DNA of 64,000 bases, taken from Xiphophorus maculatus. Lineage: Eukaryota; Chordata; Actinopteri; Cyprinodontiformes; Poeciliidae. The stretch is from assembly GCF_002775205.1 (NCBI RefSeq), contig NC_036444.1, positions 4,816,501 through 4,880,500 of the forward strand, read 5' to 3'. Below are positions 17,961 through 31,600 of the stretch, in pieces. The first letter of the stretch is position 1, and the number at the start of each line of letters is the position of its first letter. The notes beneath the pieces are model-generated. The model was not told where the DNA came from and did no database searches. It worked only from the letters and a program-made list of their open reading frames with translations. The translations under genes and the position numbers were made by a program.

Positions 17961-19258
17961 ATGTGTTTTTAACAAATGAATGTATTCAATCAAACAACAT
18001 GTTCACTGTGACTGACAAATTGCATTTAACTATTAGATTTCTTTGTTTTAGTGTTGTCTTTTTGACCATTCTGTCTTGTTAGAAGTTATGCAAAAAGGTA
18101 ATTTTTTTTTAAAGTACAATTTCTAAACAAAATAGATTATTTGTGGCCTATTAGATGGTAAAATACAGTAAAAACAAATCCATGCTGAACTTTGCAAAGT
18201 TGTAATCAGCTTTTTGTAAAGATGTTTTGAATTTGTTCTCTCCAAAACAATAAAACCAGGAATAGTGATCAGAGTGACGGTTATATTTCTGTCTGTTGCA
18301 TTTTAATCTAGAATATTTGATTATTAATGTCACCAGCTGAAATGTTCAGAGTGACACCAGGAGTCTGATTCCCTGCGGGGTGTGTTCAAATGAACGTGAC
18401 TCTTTGTGCTCATTGAAGTCGTAGAGTAAAAGATCTGAGTGTTAATCTGATTTGTAGACTATAATTAGCAGAGCAGAAGGCTTTTCTCTCAGCAGGAAGA
18501 GAGTGAAAGGTCCGTCCGTCACTGCTCCTCAGTGGTGTGTTCGCTGTCAGGAAGAGAAGTGGGTTTCCTCTGTTTGGATGAGCAGCATCAAGCCGGACTC
18601 TTCACATCTACAGGCGAGAGTTCAGTTGGAGGGCCAAGCTTTATATTTCTCACCTGGTGAGTCTGATTACACCTCAGCAGATCCCTAACTGTCTTCTCTA
18701 TGTTCAGTCCATACAGGCTGATAAATACTCTTTGGAGTAACTATGGAGAGATGGATCATTTATGAGAGTTTTTTTAAAAGATGGAAGCCACCTTTTCCTG
18801 TCTTTGGTACAGTAGAGACCAACAACGAAGCTTTTGTCTTTGTTTCTGCATGAAGAAAATCCTAAAAAGTTTCAGTTTATTGTTAGGAATGAAGAAAAGT
18901 TCAACCTGATGCTGGTATAGATAAAGTTCAGGGGCGTATTGAAATGACTTTAATAGTTGACACAAGATTTAATTGAAAGCAAGAGTTGGAGGTTTGGTGT
19001 GTTCAGGGTTTTGGACATTTTGGAGCCTTTCAAGCGCTTTAGTGAATTACCCAAACAAGACATTGTAGCAGTTATTCAGAAAAGAGATTGTGAAAGTAGT
19101 TTCAATAAAGTTTTTATTGTGTTCAGTGTTGAAGAAGGACACCAAAACTAAAGATCTCAGAGGACAGGCAGAGGAGCCTTTCCAGGAAGCTCCTATAGGG
19201 AATATCAGTTTTCCTGATGATCTGCAGACATCCAGGCTTTGATATCCTACAACATAGT

Positions 19259-19441
19259 TTAGCAAAGAGTGCAAAGGTTTTGGTTATGATATAGATGTAT
19301 GTTTAGCTGTTTTATCAATGAAACTGCAGAGCATTGTGGAAAATAATTTGAAAAAGGTGAATCATGTAAATAAAAGAAAGGTAGTAGACTGAGTACATGG
19401 CCCTGAGGTACTCCATGTTTGACTGACAGGCTTTTAAACAA
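19259..19441 (-). mobile_element. decayed reverse-transcriptase fragment
   Basis: Minus-strand frame with VKHGVPQGHVLSLLPFFYLHD, similar to the GVPQGSVLxPLLF motif of CR1/L2-class LINEs; it degrades on both sides. Short and diverged. Confidence 0.4.
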
Positions 19442-19649
19442 CTGGGAAGGTGAGTGAGTGACAAGAAAACCAGGTTTAATTAATTAGTGTAATCCAGTGC
19501 AATTGAGGAAGAATGTCAGCAGGGAAGGTAACATTAAAAAACAAACATGAAGGAACAAAACAGGTCGAAAACAACTAAAAAAATATCAACACAAACGAAT
19601 GAACAAATTACAAAACATCAATGGAACAAAAAACAGAAACTCAAAATAA

Positions 19650-19945
19650 CCAATTTTAGTTGTTTTCAACAAACAACAAAACTCTTGCCTTTTCCAGCAT
19701 CCATTGTACAGCGCATGCAGCAGAAAAAACAGCTGACCACATGTGCAGGAGCTCAGCTTGGGTTGCTAGGTAACAGGCTGAACCCAGCTGGGGTTGTTAG
19801 GTAACGGGTTGGGCTTCGTTGGAGTAATGAAGCTTTTTGAATCGGCTCATTTTTCAGACACCAAAACACATTAACTTACAGTGGAGATACAATTGGAAGT
19901 ACAAAAACATGCAAAATGGGAATTTTGCATTGTAAGTGCCCTTTA
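19650..19945 (+). mobile_element. family A element, right half
   Basis: From TTGCCTTTTCCAGCATCCATTG to GAATTTTGCATTGTAAGTGC; matches the right half of the family with GGTTGCTAGGTAAC repeats. Confidence 0.7.
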
Positions 19946-20239
19946 ATTAATTTTGGTACTTATATATTGTCAGTACTACATATTATTTGGACTGATTTAA
20001 AACATGAAAAAACCCTAAAATAGCAGTGGACATCTGCTATTTTGAAGGCAAATTAAATCAATACTTTTTACCAAAAAAATATTAGCTCCAAACCAAATAT
20101 CAGAAGATGCAGTTCAAGTCGACCAGAAGTCGGGGTCATGACTGAGATGATAATCTGTTCACCAGCAGGAACACCCGGCTCAGTTTTCCTGCTGAATCAG
20201 CTGAAAGTCTCTCTGTTTAAAGCATGAAAACATCTCGGC

Positions 20240-20560
20240 GCCGAACGAAGGTTGATTCGACCCAATGAAGCCAGAGTAATATGCGGAGCTCCTCACCAGC
20301 CTGGCTGCATTGATTGGTGAAATGATGTGAGCTGCTCCTCTGCAGCAGCAGCAGCAGCAGCAGCAGATTGAATGGTATTTTCACGCTTCTTTAAGCACCT
20401 TTCATTAGAACCCTCAGTGGCAGGACAGGTGAACAATCTTCTTCTACTTCTGCTTCTCCTGCAGGAGGAAGCAGTGGCTCAGAAAAAGGTCTAATTACTC
20501 TTTCATCATTGCGGAGTGGAGACCCCAGCAGGCCTGATATAACTCTGCGGTGCAGCTTTA
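20240..20560. promoter_or_regulatory. candidate non-coding element upstream of irx5/sowah
   Basis: A repeat-poor, balanced-composition stretch between the two promoters with TTGATTGGTGAAATGATGTG and CTAATTACTC motifs. Conservation cannot be tested here. Confidence 0.25.
20341..20367. repeat. (CAG)n trinucleotide repeat
   Basis: Nine tandem CAG units. Confidence 0.9.
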
Positions 20561-22340
20561 TCTTAACAAAAAGTTATGTCCACAATTTGCATGAACAAAG
20601 TTGAATATTCAGGGAAATGTGCAGCTATTCTCAGAGGTACTTTGTGAGGGTTTTCACATGAAAGGAGCTTGGTTTGTTTTCCTGCAGCAGCTCATAAATG
20701 AGCTCAGCCCGCGGGGCAAATGTCCAGAGGTTACATAAAGACAGTGTGTTTAATTAATTGGAAAACACTCTTCTTTAATAGTTATTATTCAAGTCTGAAA
20801 TGTGCTCCTTGTTATCTGAGCTCAGACATAATTACCACCCCTGGGACTCCTCTGCTAAGTGTTAGCAGCGAGATTCTGCACAGAGCACATAATAATTTCA
20901 GTGATGCAAAGGTCTCCTGTTAGTTTACGCGCTGCAGTTCTCTGAATTTTATCTGTCATTGAGCAAACAGGGAAACTTCTGAGAAACAGGAACCACAAGA
21001 TCTATTAATGTGTGCTTCTGATTACATCAATCATCATGTCTTGATTTTAAGTTTTTCTCTCTCAATTGTTCGGCTTAGTTAACAAAAGATGGCCAGAGGC
21101 CCATAGACTCATACATTTAGTTACCTTCTTGCTGCATCACAGTCTTTGCAGCAGACTGTAAAGACTGTTCAACTCTCAGATCACCTGAGATCTGCTCTCG
21201 ATGTATCCAGATGCTTTTTACCGCTTCATTAGAGTAAGTTTAGTTACTCTGCCAATCGCTCTAAAGCTGCATCTCTACATTAATTATTTTTACACAAATC
21301 TTTGTATATATTCCGCTAATGTTAGAAAAATTCCCCCACACAATTTCACTTGACGTCACACTTCCAGTAACTTTGTAACCGACCGCCACCTTAGCAGGCA
21401 GTTGCTATGGAGTTGCTATGACAACAGTAAACAAGCTAAAGCTTAGGACTCGCTCTGGCCTTGTTCCAATCTAACTTATGAACAATATAAGTACATTAAA
21501 ACTGTTACTCGATTACAGTTTTTTCAGTACTCTACCCACCTCTGTGTAAAACTAAGATAAATATCTGTGATATTTACTGTAATACTTACTGCGGAACCAG
21601 CAAAATTAGCATATAGCTTTCATCTACAAGCTAAGACAGACATGCAGTCTGTTACACGTACTTATTCTGCCAGTCGCCATAACCTTATTCACCTAACTAT
21701 TTCGTACGTCCTTTCAAATGCGTTTAAAGATTGATTGTATGCCTCCATAGATTTTAGGCCGTGAAGCTCCTCCATGATGTACGCGCTCTTCGTATTTACT
21801 AGGTAGTGAAGCATAATAGGAGGCAGCTTGTCCACATTGTCTGACATGTTTTCTTTCTCCGACTCTTACTGGTTGACCCCGACAGCAGCCATATTGTTCT
21901 CCTTCTCTCGCGCGCATTGGTTAAGAGTGTCTACATATTTTTTTTGTCGGTCTGGAAGACATGGGTCTGCTATGCATTGCGCATGCGCTGGTCTGCTAAG
22001 ATGTTGTGGATCACTTCCAGTTCAGAGTTGTGGGAACTATATGTTGCTTTAAGGAACTGGATTAAAATCACATCTGAATAAGTTTGTTCACGAGATAAAT
22101 CATTAGGAAACATGGCACGTCATCATCCATCATCCTCCTACCTCTTCCTCTTCCTCTTGTGTTTGTCTTTTCCGCCAGTAAGGTCTGCTACCTGACAGTG
22201 TTTTAGTCCCGTTCTCAGTTTTTACACTTTTAGAAGTATAAGTTCCACCTTCCTAATCTGTGTCGGGTGAATAATGCAACTTTGTGAAGTTTTATTAGCC
22301 ATTTTGCTCAGTGAATTTCTGCCTCTGCGTCTCCCCTCAG

Positions 22341-22656
22341 AGTTCATCTAAAATGGAAGATGTCTCTAAGCCTCCGTCACCTTCAGCTGCAGAGGCTCAG
22401 TATGACCAAGAACCGATGCCAGACCAGAATCCAAAGAGTCTTGGAGATGATCAGGACCAGAAATGTTGGCTGGTAAATCCAGAGGAAGATAATATTTGTG
22501 ACAAAGTGCTTGAAGAGCATGATCCTCATCTGGATCATGAACCAGAGGTCCAGACAGAAGACAGATGTCCAACACAGACTTATGAAGAAAACTCATCAGG
22601 ACAGTCAGAGTTCAGTCCAGTTGCAGAGGAGAAGATCCAGGACTGCATGGACGAAG
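22341..22656 (+). CDS. sowah: sowah exon, first one located
   Basis: A pyrimidine-rich acceptor (CTCCCCTCAG) precedes 22341; the donor GTGAGC follows 22656, phase 1. The first ATG (22353, context TCTAAAATGG) opens an acidic, Pro/Gln-rich stretch beginning [19 protein letters not shown]. The acceptor implies at least one upstream exon, either non-coding or carrying the N-terminal domain; none was recognised between 17.1 and 22.3 kb. The start at 22353 is therefore provisional. Confidence 0.7.
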
Positions 22657-25600
22657 GTGAGCAGAAACTGTAAAGCTTCACTGCAGTCACTGAGTAAATG
22701 ACATAGTTTGGTTTGCAGGAGAGTTCGGTCAAACGTCCTGGCCCAGTACTCAAATCTTACCTAAAGAACAGGGAATTCTTTGTGTCAATAGGTAACTTCT
22801 CATTGGACAGAAATCACGTGTGGTGTACCCCGAGGTTCAATCCTGGGACACCTCCTCTTCAATATGCTCCCATCAGCTCAAGTTAACATAGGAAGTAAGA
22901 TTAGCCATCATTACTATACAGATGTTACAAAACTCGGCAATATGATGTCACCAGATTCAAATGCTTTGGACAAATCAAAGTGTGGATGTGCTATAACCTT
23001 TTCCAGCTGAACAGAAACAAAACTGAAGTTATTATCTTTGTACCTTAAGAGAAACAATTTAGAGTCAGTGCACAGCTTCAGTTATTGCAGCTAGAAATTA
23101 GTGATCAGGCCCAAAATCTGTAATGATGGACTTAGACCTGAACCTTCAGAGACACATAAAGACAGTTACAAAGTCGGCCTCCTGTCACCTGTAGAACATT
23201 TCATTTACAGGAGTAAACCATAATTGGTTGCTGTGTCATATAAGATGTAAAGCAATTTGATCTGCCTTGTTGCTGAAAAGGTGTATAAAAATAACCTTGA
23301 AATAAGCTTGACTTTTTGGCTCAAGACCCTAATGGCCTTAGGCCTTGGTTAGCATGTTGAATTTTAAAATTTATGAAAAAACAGAGTAAGGCTGAAATGC
23401 ATGATTTGTTTGTTAGGATTTAAAGAGAAAACATATTTTTCCTTCCTAAAACGCATAAAAGTTTCAACTGAACACACCTTATACCAACTGTTAAGCATTG
23501 TGTTAGGGGTTAATGGTCTGGGCTTCACCTCCTCCGTATGACCTGGAATCAAATGTGAGGCCGAAGCTCGACAGCCTCAAGCTAATAATAATAATAACTG
23601 GATTATTAATAAGACAATGGTCCTGAAAACAACAGCAAATCTATAATGGTCAAAATGGTATAAAGTACAGAATAAAGATCTAGTCAAAGTCCAAACCATT
23701 CCTGGATTGAAGTGCTCCACTGGGACCTTCAGAAAGCTGTGCAGAAACATGTGCAGGGTTCAATAAGCTCACATGGTGTCTGCGTGTCCAAAAAAGTCTG
23801 ACATTTGTTTCACTAAAAATATTTTTAATTCATTTAAAAACCTATTTAGTTCACTTTAATCGAAATCTAGTCTTTCTAGACAAACTGAACTGTCTAGAAA
23901 GTTCAGTTTGTTTGGAGAGGTGTGAACGCGTACTCGAACTCTGATGCAGAACAAAAAAAGCAGGAAGTGGAATCGTAGGGTATTCTGGGTAAATAAAACC
24001 AAAACAAACGCAAGGGTCTAGTGTTAGACGGAGAAATTGCTTGTGGTCTTTTGCCAAAGAAAAAAGAGAAATCCTGCAATTGCTCAAATCTGATGCTATT
24101 CCATTTGTGTTTACATTTTGTGAAGAAAAAAGTTGCAGTCAGAATTTTCTCCAGAGGTTTTTGTGTGGATTTGTTCAGTGGTTCTTGGTGCAGCGCCACC
24201 ACAGGTGAGGGGGGGAACAAATTTTTAAAGGGTTTGGTTTGTTTGACACAGTGCAGTGTGAAAGTGAACCGCAGCAGCTGAAAATGTAACAAATATGACA
24301 ATTTTGTTACCCAGTCAAACCAAGTCGACCAAACTATAAAGTGTGAAAACTATAACGTCTGTAGAGAGCATTGCAAAATATGCAATCTTCTGTAAATTTC
24401 TATTGTTATACAAGTCTTAAATTTCAATCTTAATGTTTTTTAAAAGTCTTTGAAAGTCGTAGATTTGAATTGGCGTGGCCCTGCTCAATCAACACTTTAA
24501 AAAAGAGTGGGATGAAATTCCTGCTGTGAGAGACGGATGAATTCAGACAGAACGCCACAAGTTGTTGCAGCAAAGTTTTGATTTTCTCTACTTTGGTGGT
24601 GATGGGGAACCTGATGTGTGTTTTTTATAAGTGAACTTTCTGAAGACCAGTTCAGTTTACGTCTTCTAAACACATTAAAACTTTCCCCGTGCCGGAGACG
24701 AACCTGCCTTCTCAAATTAAATGAGAGGTTGAAGTTTATAGATAGTTCCTGTGGAAATAAAGCATTAATTCATAGTTTAGACTGTTTCTGCAGAGAGTTG
24801 AGCACTGAGAGCCTGGGAGGTGCGAGTCTGCAGTCGGTCAAAGTGCACCAGGAGAACCATGGCAGGAAGCTGGTTGAAGCGTGATAACACCTTTATTCTG
24901 GGAGGCATGTGCTCTTCTGCACTGTGAGCGCTGCGGCTTTAACACGAAGACCTGAGAGCCGAAACAAACGGCGAAGAGGCCTCAGAAACAAACAGAAACA
25001 GCTCAGAAAGTCGCAGCTTCACCGCAGTCACTGCTGCTCTGTTTGATGTGACAGTACCTTGCTTCAGGATCGAACATTACAAAGCTGCTGATTCAGGAAC
25101 GAGAAATGAGAATCTGTGGGTCTGCCGTCAATCTGAAAGAGACAAACAAAGGCTCTGAATCCGCAACAAACATTTCTAGAAGATGCAGCCCGACCTTTGT
25201 CTCCATTCATGGGATTCTTTAAATCCAACAACATGAAGAAGTGACATAAAGTACCACGAGGATCTTTAACGGTTTCTGCTTTCTAGTATTTTTTCCTAAT
25301 AAAAACATTTTGTGCATCAGTTTGGTTCCAACTGTGAAAACTATTTATATGACAACAAATTTGTGTGCATTTTTTTCTAAATAAATAGCAAAGAATATAT
25401 AATCTGAGAGCAAATCAAGGCAAAAGTTTTTATTACGGTAGAGTTGAGAACTGAAATTGCAAAAATTAAATTAAATTTCATGGGTTTAAATCTGAAACTT
25501 AAATACTGATCCAGACCTGGTATTGACATTATCAATATTTTGGATCAATTTGCTCACCTCTATCAGAGACAGCAAGAACAAATGTTTTATACTGGTCGCT

Positions 25601-28600
25601 ATGATGTTTGTAGTTTTAGTTTTCACTGGTTCAGGTCTTTCTGCTGGTGAACTTTTCCTTAAACAAGAGTAATATGCTTCCTTGAAAAGGTTAGGATAGG
25701 CCTATGGGCTAAACATGAAACACGATATTGACAGTTTTTGCACATTTTTAAATAATCAAATTTCAGTCTGCTAAGTTCTGCCTATTTTGAGCTCCTTTAA
25801 GGACCTCTTGCCACTTTAATGTGAATAAGCTGCTGCTGGCCACACCCTCAGCTCTATGTTTAAGCTCGAATGTAAAAATGCCTGAAAACCGATGCACAAT
25901 TATATAACCATACATCTTTGAAAAGCAGAAGTAGAGAATCCTGCACAACCAACAAGAATGCAGCAAGTGATTTCCGCTAGCAGCCATTGTACAGCAGTAA
26001 AACCAGCTGTCAAAGCTGGAGCGCTGCTTTGGTTGCTAGGTTACTGCACTGTCCTGTCCGTTGTGACTCAACATTCAGGAAGTTTTTTAAACGGCTCATT
26101 TTTCAGACACCAAAAAACATTAACTTATTACCAATAAATGAATGGGTGATTTTTTATTTTAATGTTTGGACTATTTTTAGAAGCAGTAGAAACCTAAATA
26201 GAAGAAAAAAGTGCAATATGTGAATATGGCCTAAGAGGTCTACTTTAAACTTTGTTTCTGCCCACTTGATTTGGGATTACTGCTTCTCATTTTTATTCTA
26301 AATTCAGATGTATTTCTTTTTTTCAATGTGAAGCAGCTTGTAGTTCTTTTTTTGTTGTTGTTGCTTAAAACAGCGCCCCCTAGAGTCTCTTTGCACTTTG
26401 CATGAGCTTATGAAAACAAAATCTCTCTCAAAGTGTCATTTTTTCCCTCCCCCTCCAGTCAACCTCTGGTGTTCTTGAGTTGCTAAGTAACGGGTTGGGC
26501 CCAGCTGGGGTTGCTAGGTAACGACACAGTTCCCTTCCATTGTGGCTCAACATTCCAAAGGTTTGTGAAAAGGCTCATTTTCCAGACACCAAATAACATC
26601 GACTTGTTGCCAAAAAATTCCTGAATGTTATTTTTAAATTATTTTTTTAAATGGTTGGACTGTTTTTGTAAGCAGTAAAAACACAAAAGGAAAAAAAATT
26701 TGTGAAATGTGAATTCTGCCTAAAAGGTCCACCTTAAAACTTTGATTCTGCCCAGTTGATTAGAGATTACTGCTTCTCATTTTTATTCTAGATTCAGATT
26801 TCTTTTTATAATGTGAAACAGCTTGCAGTTTGTTTTTTATTATGCTTAAAACAGCGCCTCTTAGAGGTTCTTTGCACTTTGCTTGAGCTTATGAAAACTA
26901 AATCACACAATATTTCTCTAAAAGTGTCTTTTTCCCCACCAATCAGCCATTGGTGTGTATCAGAACCGATCAGGACCGGACCTGACGGCTGCTCCGACCA
27001 ATCAGGATGAAGCTGGGGAGTCAGGTGGCGGTGTGTTGGCGCTGGTGGTCACTGAGGCGGATCAGGTGAGTCCAGAGACAGAAACGGTCTTTATTCATGA
27101 GCTGAGGGCCTCTGTTTGTTCTCAGCTCCACGTTGAGCTTTCCTCCTGCCTTTAAACGGCGTCTCTGATCAAAGCCCGGCCCTCCTGACAGCCTTTCGCT
27201 TTCTTCTTCAAAAACACTTTTCTGCTCACTTTTTATTACCTCTTCTCAGAGTCTGTGGGTTTAGGATGTAATTATACCTGTGTGCTTGTCACACGGTAGA
27301 TATAAGAGACGTTGAATGTTTTCAAAACTCTTTTTTTTTGCCTGTGAACTCTTTATCGTATTTTTTTATTTCATTCTGAGCCGCGCATCCTTTCATCACC
27401 AACCCGAAGCTCGGTTCATCCTGACACTTTTATTCCTGTTTTCATCATCGTCTGTGTTAACTGCTCATCATCTGCAAACACTCACATTCAAAGCTTTATT
27501 GTAGATGACAGCAGCCATGAAATCCAGATCAGCAATTCATTCAGTGAGACACACTTCCTCCTGAACATATGGGGACATAAAACAACAATAATATAAAAAA
27601 TATCACTGTTTGAGACATTCTCAGTTCTTTGTTGGTTCTGAAATTGGACGGTTTTAACCCAGATGTTTAACAGTTTAATGATTCCGGTTTCAGAGATTAA
27701 AAATTATGTTTTAATATATAAATTAGCAGATTTTTTTGTTGTTGTTTTAGGACAGATGCAATTTCTGTTTTCAGATTTAATTTTTTTTTTACATTTATGT
27801 CACTCCTATTTCTGTTTAAACTAGTCTTCCAGTTTAAACCAGTGCTGTTCTAGATTAAACCAGTGATATTCTGGATTAAACCAGTGATATTCTGGATTAA
27901 ACCAGATTCCCTCCTGATTAAACCAGTGCTGTTCCATCTTAAACCACTGCTTTAATACGTGTTTAGCAAAATTTTTACTTTATGTAAAACTCATAGGCCC
28001 AAATTAGGTGAGTTGTATTAATATTTTGGGATTTTTATAAATATAAATTATAGGGCAGTAGCCCAGGGCTACTATGTTTTGGGAAGGCCCAAAGGTTTTT
28101 ATTGTTAATTTTAATGAATGCGTTGTTGTTGTTTTTTAAATTGTACTTTATGTAAAACTTATAGGATCAGACTAGGTGAGTTGTATTAGTATTTTGGGAT
28201 TTTTATGAATATAAATAATATTCAAGGGTTTGAAAAATTATGTAGTTGTAGTTGATTTCTTTGGAACAAATGTGGAGTTATTGGCTTGAGGACGTATTAA
28301 ACCTTTATTTATCAGTTTGTACCTGCTGAAGTATATGATTACCTATTAATGTGCTCTAATTTGCATTAGTAAAATAATTTTTCCTCAGTAGTTGGGACCA
28401 AAACTGTCTCCAGTCCAGGGTCCCACATCCTTGTGAATCTGGCCCTGCACTGAACCAATGGTTCATCTCTCCATATCAAAAACACAAAATCTTACCAAGT
28501 ATTTTTGTTTAGTTATTTTATATTAGTAATTTTTTAACATGTCGGTATCAATCCAGTAAAAAAACCCAGGCAATCAATATTTGTTTTCATCTTCTTGTCA

Positions 28601-31600
28601 TTTGTCTCATTTTCTTTCCGAATGTATCGAAACAGTAGAGAAATATATATAATATTGGTAAATATTGATATCTGCCAAATGTTTTATATCGGTGCATCCC
28701 CAGTTAATTATATGAATTACTGCCATTTACATCCTTAAAATACCAACATTTCCACTTAACTTTATATTTTGGTCCATCTGATGATGTAATTTCTAAATAT
28801 AATAATTATTAATTCTAATAATGATTGATCATTTCATCAGTTACTCAGTACTTTCAGTAGACTTCTTACCAAATACTTTTTAGTCTTCAATATTTCTTAG
28901 ATGAAGTAGTGACACTCTGAGGTGAGTTCAATGTCTATGAACACCTCTGGCCTTATTTCAAGTCAACTAAGATATTTGGACCTAAGTACTTGGTATTTGC
29001 AGTGTGGAGTCCTGGATGGTTTCCTGCAGAGGGAGTAAAAGTTTGTTTTGGTGACTCGGCGCAGGCCCAGAAGCAGGTTTATCCCTTTGTGGACCTGATA
29101 GGGACAGACCTGCAGCATTTCCTCCGCTGCTGAATCGCTGCGCTGAGTGGAAGGAAGTGGTCGGCACCGCCTCTGATGGAGGAGGGAAGGAAGACGTGTG
29201 AGAGAGTTTCTAATATACTTCCACGCTTCCTCGCTGAAGTGAAGCACCTCCAAATAAGTTTCCTCTGCAGCTCGGTGGCACACGGCGCAGGAGCACTTCA
29301 ACCAAATTGACTTTACTGATGTGAATTATGAAGATACTGATATCATGCATAAAGTTATTTCGCCCTCAGTAGAATTCAAATAAGTCCTCCCTGAGATGGT
29401 GATATGGGAACTAATATGAATGCAAATAGGATTAGGCTCCTGCATTAGTGTCTGATAAACAATTTACAGGCTTGAATGTTCACTGGGGGTTCGCTTTCTC
29501 TGCTGTTTGGGGAAAGAGGCAAGGAGGGAGGGGCCCTCATCACCTTATCAGGGTTAACCCTCCATCATCTGCTGCTGTTAGCCTTCACCATGCTGCCGCT
29601 GCTGCAGCTGCAGGCGCAGGAAAATAATGAAGACAAATCTAAATGCAGCTAATTATTGGAGAGGTCTTCACAGGCCGCATGAAGCTGGATTCTTCCCGTT
29701 TAAATCAGTTTTAATCTGTCCTGAAGGGGGGGAAACGCTGACAGAGGACGAGTTGAAAAATGAAATAAAAACATCACTGCGAGGAAACAGACGTTATAAC
29801 AAAGGACTGCAAGCAGGGTTTGAACAACATGTGAATCTGCAGCAGGTCTCTTTCTGATCAAACAGCGACAGGAAGTGAACAGAATGACATCAAGGATGGC
29901 TCACCAGCTGCAGACAAACTGAAGGGGCTGTGGTCGTATTAAACCCCTTTTTATCGTCACCTCTGCTTCCTGTTTGTCTGCAGAGTCAATATGTCGCGCC
30001 ACACCATGCTTTCTTCCTATTTCTGAGGTTTTATGTCTGAAGACAAACAAAAGGATCAGTCAAGCATCAACAGGAAATTTCAACCATCACTGCAAAAACA
30101 AAATCTTACAAAGTATTTTTGGTCTAGTTTCTAGTGCAAATATCTAGAAACTAACTTAGAAAACTAACTTAGAAGTAACATTTCTGCAAGATACAGGAGC
30201 TTGCTGTAAGTGAATAATTCCACAATGTTGATGAAAAGTACTAGCTATATGGGAAATAATCCATCAGTTTGTAGATAGAAAAGGGCAGTAAATTTCCGTC
30301 AAAAAATACTCACGAGTTATGAGATTAATCTCAGAAATTTTCTAGAAAAAAACTTTGACATTTTCTGAGTTTCCAAAGTCCGAAAATCTTTTACTTTGAA
30401 ACTTTGATATTTCCACGTTTCTAGCCACAAGATTAACCACAAATGTGTTTTTTAAGCAAATTTTTGACTTTTGAAAATTCAGAAATTTCCTTGTCTTTAA
30501 TATAGATTTTCTTAAATTCATTTGAAAATTTCTGAGATTGTTTCCAACCAGTTTTTGACTTCTCAAACCCAGAGATTTCCTTTTTTATTTGTTTATTTCT
30601 GAGATTAATTTAAAAGGTTTTATTGGGGAAATTTACTCCTCCCTTTTTTGTCTATCTACAATGACCCTGACATGCTGTAAATAATATTGCATAAGAAAGG
30701 GTAACATGACAAATCTGCATTATGTACCATTTTTTAAATCAAAATCGATAACTAAAATAATTGTTAGTTGAAGACACTGTATGGCGCATTGGTTTCTCCT
30801 CATTTCTGGTTCAAATCAAATCAAGTTAAGGTTCAGTTTATGAAGCACACAGAGATAAACTTGTTTTTCTCATGGATGTCTGACATTGCTAGTAGCCCCA
30901 CTATTTATGCCGCTAAGTAGAGTTTCCTCACATACCAGAACGTTGTTTCGGAAGCGGCTGAAGCTGCACCGAGTCCGGATTAAAAATCTTATTTGAAATG
31001 CAAAGTAGTGTCATTACTGTTTACAGTAACCGCCATGTAAACCTGGAAGTAATTAGCTGGAATCAGAATGATAGGTGCGATGTTTCTTTTCTCGGGCCTT
31101 CCCGGTGAGGCTCTGTGGACCTGAGTGGGAGTTTGTGTGATAATTAGCCCCCCTGGGACTGCCGTCCTCAACAGTTAAAGGACAATCACAGCTTTGTGAG
31201 ATGTTAAACTGCAGCTGCTGGCGTTTGCTGCCGACTGAGGCCTAATTGGACCGAACAGGCCTCGGCCTCCTGTGATGGTGAGCGCCGCGTTCTGTCACAG
31301 GCACGCGGACATTTTGTGGAGCACCAGACACGCTAATATGCTAATATGCTAATCTTAAAGCTACTTGAGATGGACTATGAAGGTTCTGTGTCACCGACGT
31401 TCAACACGTAAAATATTGCTTTTTGTAAATAATGCACTCTGTCATTCCTCCAGACGACTGTATTCAGACTTTAGTGATTTAAAATCTGTTATAGTTAAAG
31501 TTAAAGGAAAATAAAGGACCGTTTGAAACTGATTATTATGAAGCTAGCAATGCCAAAGCTGCACAATATTTTTGCGGAGTTGGATAGTAACTAGTTACAT

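Larger units (their letters stand above)
17032..22340. other. irx5-sowah shared upstream region
   Basis: The 17032-17380 part is GC-rich and should hold the irx5 promoter and 5' UTR. It then passes through a degenerate minisatellite (17590-17960), AT-rich DNA, a decayed reverse-transcriptase fragment (about 19259-19441), a family A fragment (19650-19945), repeat-poor stretches at 20240-20560 and 20800-20930, and repeat-like DNA at 21350-22050. No coding exon was recognised on either strand. Confidence 0.6.
22657..26946 (+). other. sowah intron after exon 1
   Basis: Holds the LINE remnant (22725-23240), a reversed family E copy (23845-24350), unassigned DNA (24350-25660), family A copies and a tandem duplication (26030-26960). 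Confidence 0.7.

Noticed and set aside
18614..18658. possible exon between CTACAG and GTGAGT upstream of sowah
   Set aside because: Good-looking splice sites, but its 45 nt code no residues resembling the Sowah N-terminal domain; insufficient support.
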